From Theobroma cacao (Eukaryota; Streptophyta; Magnoliopsida; Malvales; Malvaceae): DNA of 64,000 nt. The DNA is taken from contig NC_030857.1 of assembly GCF_000208745.1 (NCBI RefSeq), forward strand, positions 3,301,700 to 3,365,699. Reading direction: 5' to 3'. Below are positions 36,252-48,222 of this stretch, in pieces (within the stretch, counting starts at the first letter, position 1; each line of letters starts with the position of its first letter). The position numbers and the translations under genes are program-made. Below the pieces are notes generated by a model, which did not search any database, had not been told where the DNA came from, and saw only the letters and a list, made by a program, of their open reading frames with translations.

Positions 36252-38271
36252 TATTTATTTGGCTGCTATCTGTCTCTCCCTCTATATGGAAGGAAAAGAA
36301 GAAGAGATTCCATGCATTAACGTTGATGCATTCATGATCATGAAGAATCAATGCTGATGAGTAGAGAGAAACATAGCTTGGTGAAATTTCCACCAAATGG
36401 GGTAGAGATGGAGGGGAGGATAGCTCGCCCGGATTATGTGTTGAATCCTTTGACAGGCTCAATTATAGGATGTCCATATGGCACTATGCCAGTGTCCTTG
36501 CTCTGCCAGCTTGGCTACCTATAATAAGCAAGCCATCTTTCTCTTTTCAGTTTCATTCAGTTACCCCTTTTTTTCTTGTGTCATTCTTATCTTTGAACAC
36601 TTGACACAATTTACTTATATACTAAATTTCTGCATATTATAGTTTGATGTTCTATTTCTTTGTATGATAAACTTAGTGACCATAAAAAAGGCAAAAAAAT
36701 TATTTACTTCACAAATTTATCAATTTTGATTATTCCGTGCATTGCGCGAGGTCTAGTCTAGTTTCTATGTAATGATAATAACAACCATAGAAACAAAAAT
36801 TAATAGCTACATCCGTTTTACTTTCTTGTTCTGTTTGCATATTATTCTTTCGTTGGATGGAACTGCAAGAACAGATTACAGAGACATGCCAATTCATAGA
36901 GCTTTTGGATGGAAAGGAATAACAATGAGAGATCTTAGCCTACAAGGGAGGAGGAATTACAAACTTGATTAGTTACAGAGACCAAGGGAAGAACAATGTT
37001 TGTGAAGTTATAAACAAGATGTCAAAATCTTGTTTTCCATTTCGTTCTGATCTCAACCATATGGACATGGCATGTTCTCTTGTTAAACATATATTCTTGG
37101 ATTAATCCTTGATTTTCTGTTCTTTTCCTTTCATTTGTTTTCCCCCGTTTCCAAACAAATGAAAGATCAGATCAAAAGTTTAATGGATAAAGAATCTATT
37201 TTTAACCCTTCGGAATTGTTTCATTTCGCAAACAGATTTGGATAAGGTTGTAGTTTACGTTTCTGGGGTTGTCTTCTTGCCAGAATCATACAACTATGTT
37301 GATCTGTTTTGTCAGAAGAATTGATGAGAGTGCAAGGTCTTGTACCTCAAGGCACATGTTCTGCAAAACAGAAAGAGCATTGTGGAGTAGAACATATTGA
37401 CCTCAACTAGTTCACTGTACGTTTATCAACATGATGATGACTACTAAAGATTAAGCCAAGATTATTGATGTTTGAAGTGCCATTTTCACCATCATCTTGG
37501 GCACTTTTGGTTCTTTGCGTCTTAATCAAAGTGCTGAGCTATATAATGTCTTAATCATAACATTGGATTGGTAACAAAATCACATGGTCATCCACTGCTA
37601 AGTGCGTTTGTTCTTTTATGACAAGGAGAGAGACGTCGACTACAATGATAAGTCCTAGTACAGTGATTCAATGCATGGCAGCGAGTAATCCATCGACAGC
37701 CATACGTTGGGAGAAAGAAATACTTGTGTCATTTACACAACACTTGCAATTGTCCACAGATTATTTACAGTAATACGACAAGCGTAAATCTGCTTCAGTT
37801 TTTAGTATGTACAGCCATATTTACACCAAAGAATTGAATACACACACACAACTTTCTGCATTCATCTTCTACCAAATCTCCCCCGAAATCTCACACACAG
37901 AAACGAACATCAATCTGCTTCATCTGCGCAGAATGCAAGGACGGCAATCAATCAGCTCCTTCCTCTTCAGGTCTCAAAGAAAACAGCAGAAAATGACATT
38001 TCTAGTCCAATATTTCACACCATGTTTGTCCCTTAACTGCTATTTCTGTTGGCTCATCAGTTGATACTAGCTCAGATTCTATTCCACTAGCACCCAATAA
38101 AGCAGGCCGTCCACCTCCTTTTTGCTCATCTTTTTAAAATTTTACACTATCGACAATATCTTTATACAATATTTATATCAATGTTAAAATACTAGAGTAC
38201 TAGACCATGTTCTTCGAGCAGATGGAGCAACAGTATATGGATTTATATGCAATCTTCAACAGTCCAGGATG
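36252..38271. other. Intergenic region
   Basis: This contains the NET2 promoter/5' UTR and, near 37800-38271, the likely 3' UTR of the next minus-strand gene. Reading frames are short and unconserved-looking. I see no further gene. Confidence 0.55.
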
Positions 38272-40215
38272 TCAACTAGTCTGCAGAGAAGAGAGCCACT
38301 GTTCCACATATTTTTTGCTTTCTGCACATTGAAGTTAAACACAAACACAAAGACAGACTTAGCATAACACATATGCTTCAGCAAATTCAACAAAGCAAAC
38401 AGAAATTATTCATAAAAAGAAAAACCTAGCCTAAGTTTTCTGCCATTTAATCTAAGGTAAGAAGCAGTTCTGATAACACCACAAGACGCCTAATAAAAGA
38501 CAAAGGGAAAATAAACTTTTAAGCATTGTAAAGGAGGATGGTTAGAACTGCATGATTGTAGTTCAGTAGCAACGCATAAATGACAGTAATTGGAAACCTA
38601 TAATGGCACATGACATCTAAATGATTGCCTTACAGAAAACAAGACAACAATGTGTGAGTTAATCAAAATTCAGTAGACTTCAGTAAGACCTACATATAAC
38701 CTAAACATATGAGAAAAATGCAACCAATCTGAGAATCAGTTAAAAAGGGCTACACAGAGCAGTAGTCAGTAAAAGAAACAAATTAAGGACAATAGCTGAA
38801 CAGCAGCTCCCAAGTTGGAATCATCAATCATTTCAGCATATTTACTTTAAATGTTTATTTCATATTTTAATCATCACATCTGGCAAAGCTTACATAGCCT
38901 AAAACTTGGAAAACAATCTTTAATAAAGATCTCCCAAATGATTTGATAGGTCTCTCTTGCAATTAAGTGCGCTCAGACACCACTTACCCCAGTAAGCAGG
39001 AAAGTGGAAATTATGAGAGCGAGATGCCAATCAACGGAAAGAATAAGTAAAATATAGGCTAGACCAAATAATGTCAAATTTTCAGAAACGTTAATAGGGT
39101 TCATCCAAGAATTTGAAAGAAACTTTTCAAAGTTCAATGCTGTAAAAATCTCACAACCAGCTAAAATCACTTATCTCCTGGTTTGCAAATAATTACTGCC
39201 AAAGTCATCAAGAAACACTATACAGCTAGTTAAATGCCCAAAATCTAGAACATTATTAGTCTGCCCCTATTTTCTTAATGCAAACAATACAAGCAATTCA
39301 ACATTACCAGTATACAAGTTCAAAAACCTACAGAAGTTTCATCTGGGATTGAGTTCATAAACTCAGGAGCTAAAAACAGTGCTAGCAACTGGTCCATCAC
39401 GAGGCAAGTGCTGTGCTAAATCTTAGGCTTTCCATATTCATAAATAATATACTTAAACAAGATTTCAACAGCTCAGACGGAGAAATAACCCTCTATACAG
39501 TTTCAGAATTCATCTCCAGATTGTTTCTCATGAATATCAATATCAAAGACTTGAAATCTAAACCAAAGATTCAAAATAGTCAATGACTGCTAAGCAACAA
39601 TAAGACAAAACAACAGTTAAAAAAATGTCCTTAATATTAATATGGGTAAGAAATGGTCTTACCAGCAGAATAATTGTCAGGAATGTTAACAATGGCACCC
39701 AGAATTTTGTGCTTTGAATCCTCCACCAATTTATCCTGACTGTGCCCATAGCAAGGAACCAGTACAGCAAAACTGTTGTCTGAATCATCATCACTCTGGA
39801 ATCCAGGTCCGTGAGGCTCCAACCATCCAATGGAGTAATCAGAACCATCAGACTCAGACCCTGAAACACACCCTCCATCAGATGGCACAAGAACTACATC
39901 ATATTCCCTATCAATCTTTCTTTCTTCCCGGCTATGCCATTTCCTCTTAACTCTTCTCGATGAAGAAGCCATATTAGCCCTCTTGACCAATGGGAATTTC
40001 AGATTATCTGATTCCCATAAACCTGAATCAGGCGAAGAACTTAAAGAAGATCCATTAGCAACTCTAGGTTCTTGATGTTTCCCACTCCATAACCACCATG
40101 AAAGATGAGTAAAGGCCACAGCCATAAGTATAATCAACCGAAGCAAACTGTTGTTCCAAATCTTTTGGCACCAAAAATATTTGTAATGTGAAACACAAAT
40201 ATAGCTAATATCCAA
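38272..40215 (-). CDS. Small single-pass membrane protein of unknown function (200 aa)
   Basis: Two exons, 40215-39663 and 38321-38272, join in phase to 201 codons including the stop. An N-terminal hydrophobic stretch (LLRLIILMAVAFTHLSWWLW, about residues 24-43) is followed by a basic patch, a Ser-rich segment, a KRKWHSREERK basic motif and a strongly acidic Ser/Asp region (SGSESDGSDYSIGW). The C-terminus is ESKKYVEQWLSSLQTS. The short last exon was placed by its acceptor (TTCAATGTGCAG) and reading frame; the intron is 1341 bp. I do not recognise a characterised family, though the look is that of a conserved plant protein. The first ATG is used; the Met at about residue 32 is an alternative start. 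Confidence 0.68.
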
Positions 40216-43200
40216 CCCCCAGCAAAATCCAAATCAGTTGATAGGCGATTTGATCAGCACTTTCTGCACTTAAAACAAATCACATACTTAACAAACTGCA
40301 TTCAACCATAATTCACCAAAGCAATTAGATTTAGCAAAAACACCCCAGTAAATGAAACTTTATTGAACCTTATATTTTCGTTGGCTTCACTCTCAGAAAA
40401 TCCTTCCTTTTTTTTGCTTAAAAAAATACAAATTTTTTATCTTTTCCTTGTAGACAACATAAAAATACACTCTTTGACAATATCTACTGTCAATACAATG
40501 AATTTAGACATAACCCAGAAGAACAAAAAGGCTTAAGTGATTAGCTGGTCCTATAAAAACAAACAAAATATCATAAAATAGAAAGAAAAAGAACACCCTT
40601 TTCTCTGCTAAAATTAGGTTTCTCAAAATTGACTTAAAAACAAACTGAAAACCTGTTTCCTTTTTCAGATTTTATTTACATTTTCTCAATCGATTACAAA
40701 CTCAATTCATAGAAATCCCACAATAAAACATTTAAAGACACACCCAAGACATCCCAAAAAAACAGAGAGAAAGAGACTTTTAAGTTAAAGCTACCTTTTT
40801 GACAGATGCAAAACAAAGGACACAAAAACCCAAAATTCGTTCCTTGTGTTTCAATATTCGAATATGAAGAAGAAGATTCAATGGAAACATATAAGAATAA
40901 AACCACACAAAATATTAGTACCTTTCAAAGCCCCCCAAGCAAAATGAGAAAACACCCGGATTTTCAGATATTCTGCAGAATAATCAGAAAATACGGTGAT
41001 GGACTCGAAATCCCACAATTTTTATTTTTTTTAAGCTCTCCCTTCACTTCCAGGGAATCAGTTCCGTTTTAAAAGAGCAAGATTCCCACATAAATCAAAG
41101 TTCTTTTTGGTTTGTATTACTGAATGCTTACGGATTCAACCAATTATATTTTACAGCGGATAAAAACAATAAAAAAAATTTACAATTATTTACTGAGGGT
41201 TTTCTTCTCTGCAGTCGAGAGTAGAGGAAGCTTTGGACAGATTGGTCTATGCAAGGGTATGTTTGGAAATTCAAGGACATTAAATATTTTCAGCTTATTG
41301 GTGATTGGTTGTTTCAGACGAAGAGGAGAGGTGGCTCACGTGGGATTGATTGTTTAATCTTTTTTGGGTGTAGGGGATTGACGATATTTATGGCGGAATT
41401 CGAGTATCCGGTCAAAAATAAGGTGCCGTAGAAAATATGACGTGGCGGTGGATTTGACCAGGAAGAAACGTGAGAGTGTGGTTCAAGCAAACCCACGTTC
41501 ACTTCGTGGGAAATTCCGACCTATTTTCTCTTTGTGCTTTGCCTTCTGTCTGTGATTCGTTCCCATTTGAATTTTTTCCAAAAAAAAAAAAAAAAACCAA
41601 TTATTATATAATTATTTATTTAAATATTTAATTTAATGATAATCATATAAATTTTTTTTCCAAGTTAAATCCCTTCACTCAAATCAAAAAAATTAATTTC
41701 TCTTATATAATTAGTAAATATTCAGATAATGCAACTATTAAACAAATGGTAACCACCCTCTCTCCAATTTGAAAATTCTCAATATGTTGCTAGTCTATTT
41801 CCAGATTGAATTGCTAATTATCTCTTAAAGGGGCAGGTGTTTGATTGGGTAAACAGGACAGGACATGCATGCATGCATCTTTCCTTCATTCATCCTCTCT
41901 TGATCATCATGTTTTGCTTATGGTTAATTATTCCTAGGCGGCTAATCTCGGAAATTTTCCATGTACCTTGAAGGAAACATCATACTGTTAATACTAATTA
42001 ACCTAAAGTTTAAAATTGATTGATTGGTAAGAGCCTAATGATGACATTTTCTACCTAAGTGCTTGGTTTAATAATAACTACTACAAGGTTACAAGGTTCA
42101 CAGCAAGGTATCCCACTATAAATCAATTGATTGGTACTAAATTTCCTACTCAAGGAAGGAAGTCGTGGACATTGCCATACATATCCTCTTGGAGCCCAAA
42201 AAGGAAAAAAGGAAGTGTATTGGGATAATCATGAATTATTTGTACACAATGATTAGCCAATACAAAAAATGGATAAAATTGTTTGCATAATTCTCTTCCC
42301 CAAGCAATTTAAAAAAGCTGGAGGAGGATAAAGTACCAAACCCAGTATTAGATTCTTTGGTTTATACTTGGAAAAATCCTTCATCCATGCAGAATCATTC
42401 CATGAAATTCCCATTCAAGAAACAGCCATTTAGCTAATGACAGATTAAACAGGCCTTTATAGAGTTTGCGGCTAAGCCTTACTTCCTTTGTCCCTCGTCC
42501 ACAGAGTCCCCAAGATAAGGACAAAGTCATCAAACAACATATCTGGTAGGCTCTTATTCTTCCACCAAATCAGGGATAGGCCCACAAAAGAGAACCCTTT
42601 TCAAATATTATTTTTCTACAAATCAGCTTTCCTGTTTCAATCATTCATGAGAGTGACGACACATCTCATCTCAGCCCACCAACGGTGCAATGGAAGATCT
42701 CTCGTATGACAAGGACCATGCAAAATTTACAAAATTTTTTCCCATTATAATTTGTTCCACATCAGCCTTGGCACATATCCAGTATGGAGGCCTTGGCCGT
42801 ATAAATAAAAGATTGAGAAATGAAAGGCTTCGGAAATGAAATGGGGAAACTAGGGGACCCATCCAACACCCAAACCCACCATATTTTAACACACAATTAT
42901 TGCAGAGATTTTTGGTTTGGGCAGTTGCCATGTTCTTTTTCGTCACCTAGAGGCTTTGGTCGGGATAATTGTTAATTCAAACCAATCCAGAGTTAACACT
43001 TGTAAGATATGTCTATTGGATATTTTGAGGGAATATAATGTCGGGAAAACCCTGAGAGGAAGAAACTTTGTGATAGAAAATGTGTTTGAAGATGCTATGG
43101 AAAATCATCTAAAGTTGATGGCCAAAGCATTTAAGCCTGCTTCGATGCTTATCCCAGAGTAAGGACTCAATTTTCTAGTATGTTCCTTGCGGCAACAACC

Positions 43201-43325
43201 AATTTCACTTCGATATTTCCTACACGTTTTGAATTACGGCTTTGATTCTCTTTATGTATTATTCTAATGCTTTTAAGGTTTTCAAGGAATAAATGCTATT
43301 AATCCTATCATCTTGACATCCATAT
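40216..43325. other. Intergenic region
   Basis: To about 41100 this is the presumed promoter/5' UTR of the small membrane protein gene. The rest is AT-rich spacer. A plus-strand frame at 42917-43162 (81 codons) has no recognisable family or gene context and is not called. Confidence 0.5.
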
Positions 43326-43637
43326 TTACTCCTCTTTTTTTTTTTTGACAAAGAAATCGAGGTATAGTACTTAGTTGAGTCAAGCTCGCAAGAGTGAAAA
43401 GGCCCTATTGAAAACTTGATAGGCCCATTAGCCCTATACTAAGCGTGACTATACCAGCCCCATTACACTGATGAGTTGATACACTTGACAGCGTCGGCAC
43501 CTTGTGTATACCAGGATGCAATATTTCTTGTTTGAGAGGCAAATGATAGTAAAACTTGAACCATTAATCCAGATGTCGGCAAACAGTTGGATTGAATCCC
43601 CTTATGAATTATCAGTTTATACTAATAGTTACTCCTC
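43326..43637 (-). mobile_element. SINE-like retroposon (~294 bp) with poly(A) tail and 9-bp target-site duplication
   Basis: Direct repeats TTACTCCTC at 43326-43334 and 43629-43637 flank a 294-bp insert. At the left edge is a run of 12 T's, which is a 3' poly(A) tail if the element reads on the minus strand (GATTTCTTTGTC then A's). Near its 5' part the minus strand has ATGGTTCAAGTTTT, a possible Pol III B-box. It has no coding capacity. Size, tail and duplication fit a plant SINE; the family is not identified. Confidence 0.65.
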
Positions 43638-44052
43638 AAAGTTAAGCGATTGCCTTCTAAACTTTTAAGTATGCACATCTTTTGTTGTACATACGACCAG
43701 TCAAGTTGACAGGGATCAGAGACTGTTGCTTCGGCAGTTGGCAACAACAACATACTAAGATTTGTAAGTGAAACAGAAAAGTGGATCGATTAGTCTGCTG
43801 CCATGACAAAAGGTATCATCACAGCGACTTTTCGCTTTGACTACCGAAGATTTGATCTCACTACACAATAGAAACCTCATAATCTATACCCATCGCAAAC
43901 CTCACCCAAATGAAAAATTACACCAATGTTGGATCCAATTGCTTTCTTTGCATGGAATTCTTTTACCAACTACATCTACAGTACATATTTTTTCCTACAT
44001 AGCTGGATTAAAACCTCAATGGCTAGGTATGGTAAAGACAAGATGCCATGGA

Positions 44053-47000
44053 CTACGTAGCCGGGTCTGTGCTCAAAACCTCCAAATTCTTGGTGCATCC
44101 ATCATTTATAGAGGCTTCAGGTTGACTGTCACTTTTTTTAATTAATGAACAATCAATGGCATTTTGACTCTCTTCAACCGGATTTGTAATAGCATCTAGT
44201 TGATTACCCTCAACCATTGATTTCTCATTAGAATGCGCAGCAACAACCTCAAGATTCTTCGACTCAGATTCTAGATTTGACACGGCCGGTTTATCTTCTC
44301 TAACTCCCTCACCTTGTTCATTTTTTGACACACATGCTCCATTTTCTTTCACCAGCTCTTTAGGTAAACCGTCTGACATAAAACTTTTGTTCTCTCCTGC
44401 AGCGTCCAGCTCTTCCTTCAGTGTACCATCAACAGTTGGACTCGAGGTAACAGTATTACACTGCTGAATCGACACATTTAATGATGAAGAAGATGCAGAT
44501 GGAGTATGCTCAACTCTTTGTATTGGAGATTTTACTGAACCAGGATTCAAGGTAGAAGATGTAACAGGACAAGAGAGAGGTTCAGTTGTCAGACCAGTAC
44601 AAACATATTGCACATTAGAATGAACCTCCTTACCACTGGGCATGAGAGGTTTAGCAGAAGAGCCACTGGAAGTCATAATATGAATAGCATTTTTGGACTG
44701 AGCAGCCTTGAGCAACGATGCAGCAGCCTTTGGACCACCAATGCGAGCCCCAGCAGCAACTGCAGTGGCATCTAAGATTGAACCTGTACTAGAAAACGAT
44801 TTTGCTGGCGGCTTTTTCAAGCCTACCCGAGATTTTAAAGTAGAACCTGATGATCCCGGGGAGGTTTTTGTAATCATGGGACCTTGTTGAGACTGATTTG
44901 AGACTTGGAGTGAAGCAACAGGACCTTGCTGAGACAGATTTTGGGCAGGAACAGAAGTAATTGGACCTTTTTGAGGCTGGTTATGAGCTGAAACAGAAGT
45001 GATAGGACCTTGTTGTGACTGATTTTGGGCTTGAACAGAAGCAATGTGACCTTGTTGAGGCAGATTTTGGGCTTGGACAGAAGCAATGTTACCTTGTTGG
45101 AACTGGCTTTGAGCTGGAACTGAAGCTTCACCACTAGTACTTGGAAGTGCAGAGTTGCTGGATGTGGTCTTCAAACCTGGCCCAGTAGTCAGTAGACATG
45201 CAGTTAGTCGATTAAAAAGAGAAACAATAGGCCCAAGCTGGAGGGAAAAGAAAAGGTTTCTGCAAATTTCATCAGTTCAGCTTTGCTTGTTCAAAAGAAT
45301 GTCGCCACATAAGACACTTCAAAGCACTAAAACTAGCATTATATGGAAAAGATTACCAGGGTTACTTGGACAAGCTGATGTTAAGTTTTTATCCGGCATA
45401 TCTAGGGCTAAGGATAAAGCACTACGAGTTGCCAACTGTGCCTCAGAAAGTTGGGGAATGGTTGAGTTTCCTTCCACATTTAAGTTGCCAAGTCGCTTCT
45501 TAATAATAGTCCACCTCTGCAAATATTAGAATAAACTTCCCACAATTAGCAGCTGAAAAGGCAGAGAAACAACCATGCCAGCTGGGAGCCTTCATTCACA
45601 TGACCCAACTTATAGCCATCCAATCAAGTTTCACAGAATTGAACATAAAAATAAAAAAAATTAATACACAGTTGAAAGAATTCCGTTGCCGGGATTTGAA
45701 CCCGGGAAAAACTGGGGAAAACCCAGACATCATGACCGGACTAGATGACAACGGATTGTTATTCTAGAGCAGCAATTATGTTTACATGACTCAAATAGGT
45801 AAAGAAAAGATTCTTCAAAAAAAAACATAGGGAAACAAAAGAAGCTAATTATTTGTGATATCGGAACACGCACGACAAAAATAAAACCACTGCTGTCAAT
45901 TTTCACCAACGTTATGTTTTCAATTCCATATAGAAAAATAAAGTAAATGGTAACAATATCCTTCATTTAAAGGAAAGGGAAAAGAAAAAGGAACAGACAC
46001 AAGCATGCACATATATGAAGTACAAAAGCTTAATGCCAAACTTAACAGAGGAGAAAGATCGTACACCAGAGAAAATAAGAGCAAATTAAGCTTTTTCTAT
46101 CACATAATCGGTATATAACATTAGGTGATTCAACCAATTAGATCCCCAAGGCAAGATACACCTGGTGGCTGTTATTAACCAAAAGATACCTTTCACATCA
46201 ACTAGGCAGATCCAGTTTAACATAGAAAGACAGAATGCCTTCAGTGAATCTACTAACTTTCAAATCTACTAGATGTTTTACTTTAAGTCTATTAATTCTT
46301 AGCTCCTCACGCAACATCATACAAAACTAGACTTTGTTTCTACTAAATTTACTACTTTTCAGCTCCACACAATAAGAAAGGTGCATTTGCTTCTGTATGA
46401 TGCATAATTAGCAGGATTGATATGAGGCTAAAGGAAACGGATATCCAAAATAAACAAATTCAGTTTGGTAATCAACCTGAGCCAGCTGTGAAGCACTCCT
46501 ATCTCCCTTGAAGTCTCCTCGCAAGATGTTTGCCCAATTCCCAACACCACATTTCTGCACAGCAGCAATAAGTTCCCTATCCTCTGCTTCTGACCAAGGT
46601 TTTCTTTTCCTTCGAGCAGGCAGGTTGGCACCAGATAGTCCGTTTCCTTCCAATGATGTTTCAGCCGATGTCACTGCAGGTAGAATCTGTTTCTGAACAG
46701 AGACTGGAACAGTGATGTTCATCCCTCGCATAGAGCACGTGGGCTGTGAATTTTCTGAAGACGCTCTAAATGACTGCCCATTAGGTATATTTATTGTTAA
46801 TGGAGCCTCCACTGTTGAGCTGTTTGGGAGACTTGAGTCACTTGGTAAACCAGAAGCAATCAGGACCTGACAAGAAGAACCATCTGAGCTGACTGGGCTT
46901 GGAAAAGAGTGAGCAATAAGATAAATCATTGTTTTGAAACTTAACCAAGAGCAGGTAGTCAGATAGACGAAGCTATTATCTGTTTGACTTCCAGGAGGTT

Positions 47001-48222
47001 ATAGTTTTCTGTTTGATTTCCGATAGAGGTTTTAGGTTAGCCTTTGACCAGATTATTAGGTCAAAAACTTTCTTCAACTGGTAACACTTCCTATGAGCAT
47101 GCTGATTTAAATATTTGTCAGACTTGTTAATGTTCCAAACATTGAAACAATTAGAACCCCAAGTAACTGCTAAGATATACTATCAGCCAGCCACAACAAA
47201 TGGATTTGGTGTTAACTTTGTCACTTGTCATTTATAGTTTCTACACTACCATTTACCTCTTTCCATTCAATTAAATCATCATAAGAAGATGTAATACATT
47301 TTTATGGAAAAACATTTATTTTACTTACTTTCACACATGCTGCAGCCTCTGCTGAAGCTTCACTACTAACAGAAGGGCAAGGTTCCAATTCATATTCTAA
47401 GTCACTTTCATCATCCTGCAAAATAAAAAGTTAAACAAATGAGACTAGAGCCATAATAACTACAAAGAACACTTCTCCTTGAACCAAAAGGACTTCTTTA
47501 CAATTAAAAATAACCATGAATTTAGCCCTTTGATCAGTGGACAAAATATGATTATAAATTCCAAAGCCAAACTAAACTTTAGAGTGGCAAGCTATAAGGC
47601 AGAATGTCTGGAAACACACACACTCTCAATTAACCAAAAAGTATCCCAACGCACAGAAAAGATTCACATCATATTGAAATAGTATATTAATTTATGGGGT
47701 ATTTTCTTTTGACAGCAATCCCGACAAGACATTTCAGCATATTCAAATCACATAAAGCAGTAGCTAAACAGCTTAAAATCTTTAAAATGAAGAAACATAT
47801 ATGCAAAAGGTTTAAAAGAAAAAATGAAAACACAAAACTGACCAAGGGTTCAGCCCCATCTTCCAATTTTTCAAGCAACACGTCCCGGTAGGCCAAATGG
47901 CGCCATAACATCTGGTATTCCCTAGCATTAGAAATCCCAGTAGAAGTCTTCTTGACTAAAGCATTCCAATTCAGCTTCACACCAGGAAATTGTGCCACTT
48001 CTTGTAACACTGCCAATACAGTAGTTGCTGTATACCTGTCCAAACCAAAATTTAAAAAAATAAGAAAATACTCAAAATAGAAAAAAAAAAACTAAGTATA
48101 GATAAAACTGATGAAAATAAGAAAAACCAATAAAAAAAATCCAAAAGAGACCTTTGTAAAAGAGAAGAGATATCTTCCTCACTGACTGAACCCTTTTTCT
48201 GTTTCTTCGTTTTCTCAATCAT
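44053..48222 (-). CDS. Myb/SANT-like (homeodomain-like) DNA-binding protein (674 aa)
   Basis: This is a putative nuclear DNA-binding protein related to the Arabidopsis homeodomain-like proteins of the AT1G09710/AT1G58220 type; its function is not established. Exons: 48222-48152, 48035-47843, 47415-47329, 46866-46477, 45516-45357, 45176-44053 (exactly 675 codons). The start MIEKTKKQKKGSVSEEDISS leads into a conserved N-terminal domain (RYTATTVLAVLQEVAQFPGV, REYQMLWRHLAYRDVL). An acidic linker follows (DDESDLEYELEP), then one Myb/SANT repeat (KRKPWSEAEDRELIAAVQKC to RSASQLAQRWTIIKKRLGN, about residues 215-265). The large last exon is low-complexity and includes six Gln-rich 14-residue repeats. 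The Lys/Arg-rich ARRKRKPW may serve as a nuclear signal. Confidence 0.9.
44870..45130 (-). repeat. In-frame 42-bp coding minisatellite, six copies
   Basis: Inside the last exon of the Myb-like gene, six consecutive 14-residue units follow the pattern S-V-x-A-Q-N-x-x-Q-Q-G-P-I-x (for example SVQAQNLPQQGHIA and SVPAQNLSQQGPVA). The DNA period is 42 bp, seen in the ACCTTGTTGAG-like motif on the plus strand near 44881, 44922, 44964, 45006 and 45048. Copy number is likely to vary between alleles. Confidence 0.9.
45682..45755 (-). tRNA. tRNA-like sequence (tRNA-Glu-type body, atypical anticodon loop), possible pseudogene
   Basis: On the minus strand, 74 bases begin TCCGTTG and end CAACGGA, a perfect 7-bp acceptor stem. 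The T arm is CCGGG-TTCAAAT-CCCGG and its B-box is GGTTCAAATCC. Acceptor and T arm match plant nuclear tRNA-Glu. The anticodon arm is TCTGG-GTTTTCC-CCAGT, with one mismatch at its outer pair; by position the anticodon reads TTT, not the TTC or CTC of Glu. The variable region is T-rich and the D arm weak. It lies in intron 4 of the Myb-like gene, same strand. I judge it a decayed tRNA-Glu gene, though a working gene is not excluded. Confidence 0.55.

Noticed and set aside
42917..43162. 81-codon plus-strand frame in the 41-44 kb spacer
   Set aside because: No family match and no flanking exons or start context that I can support; it could be an old fragment but nothing identifies it.
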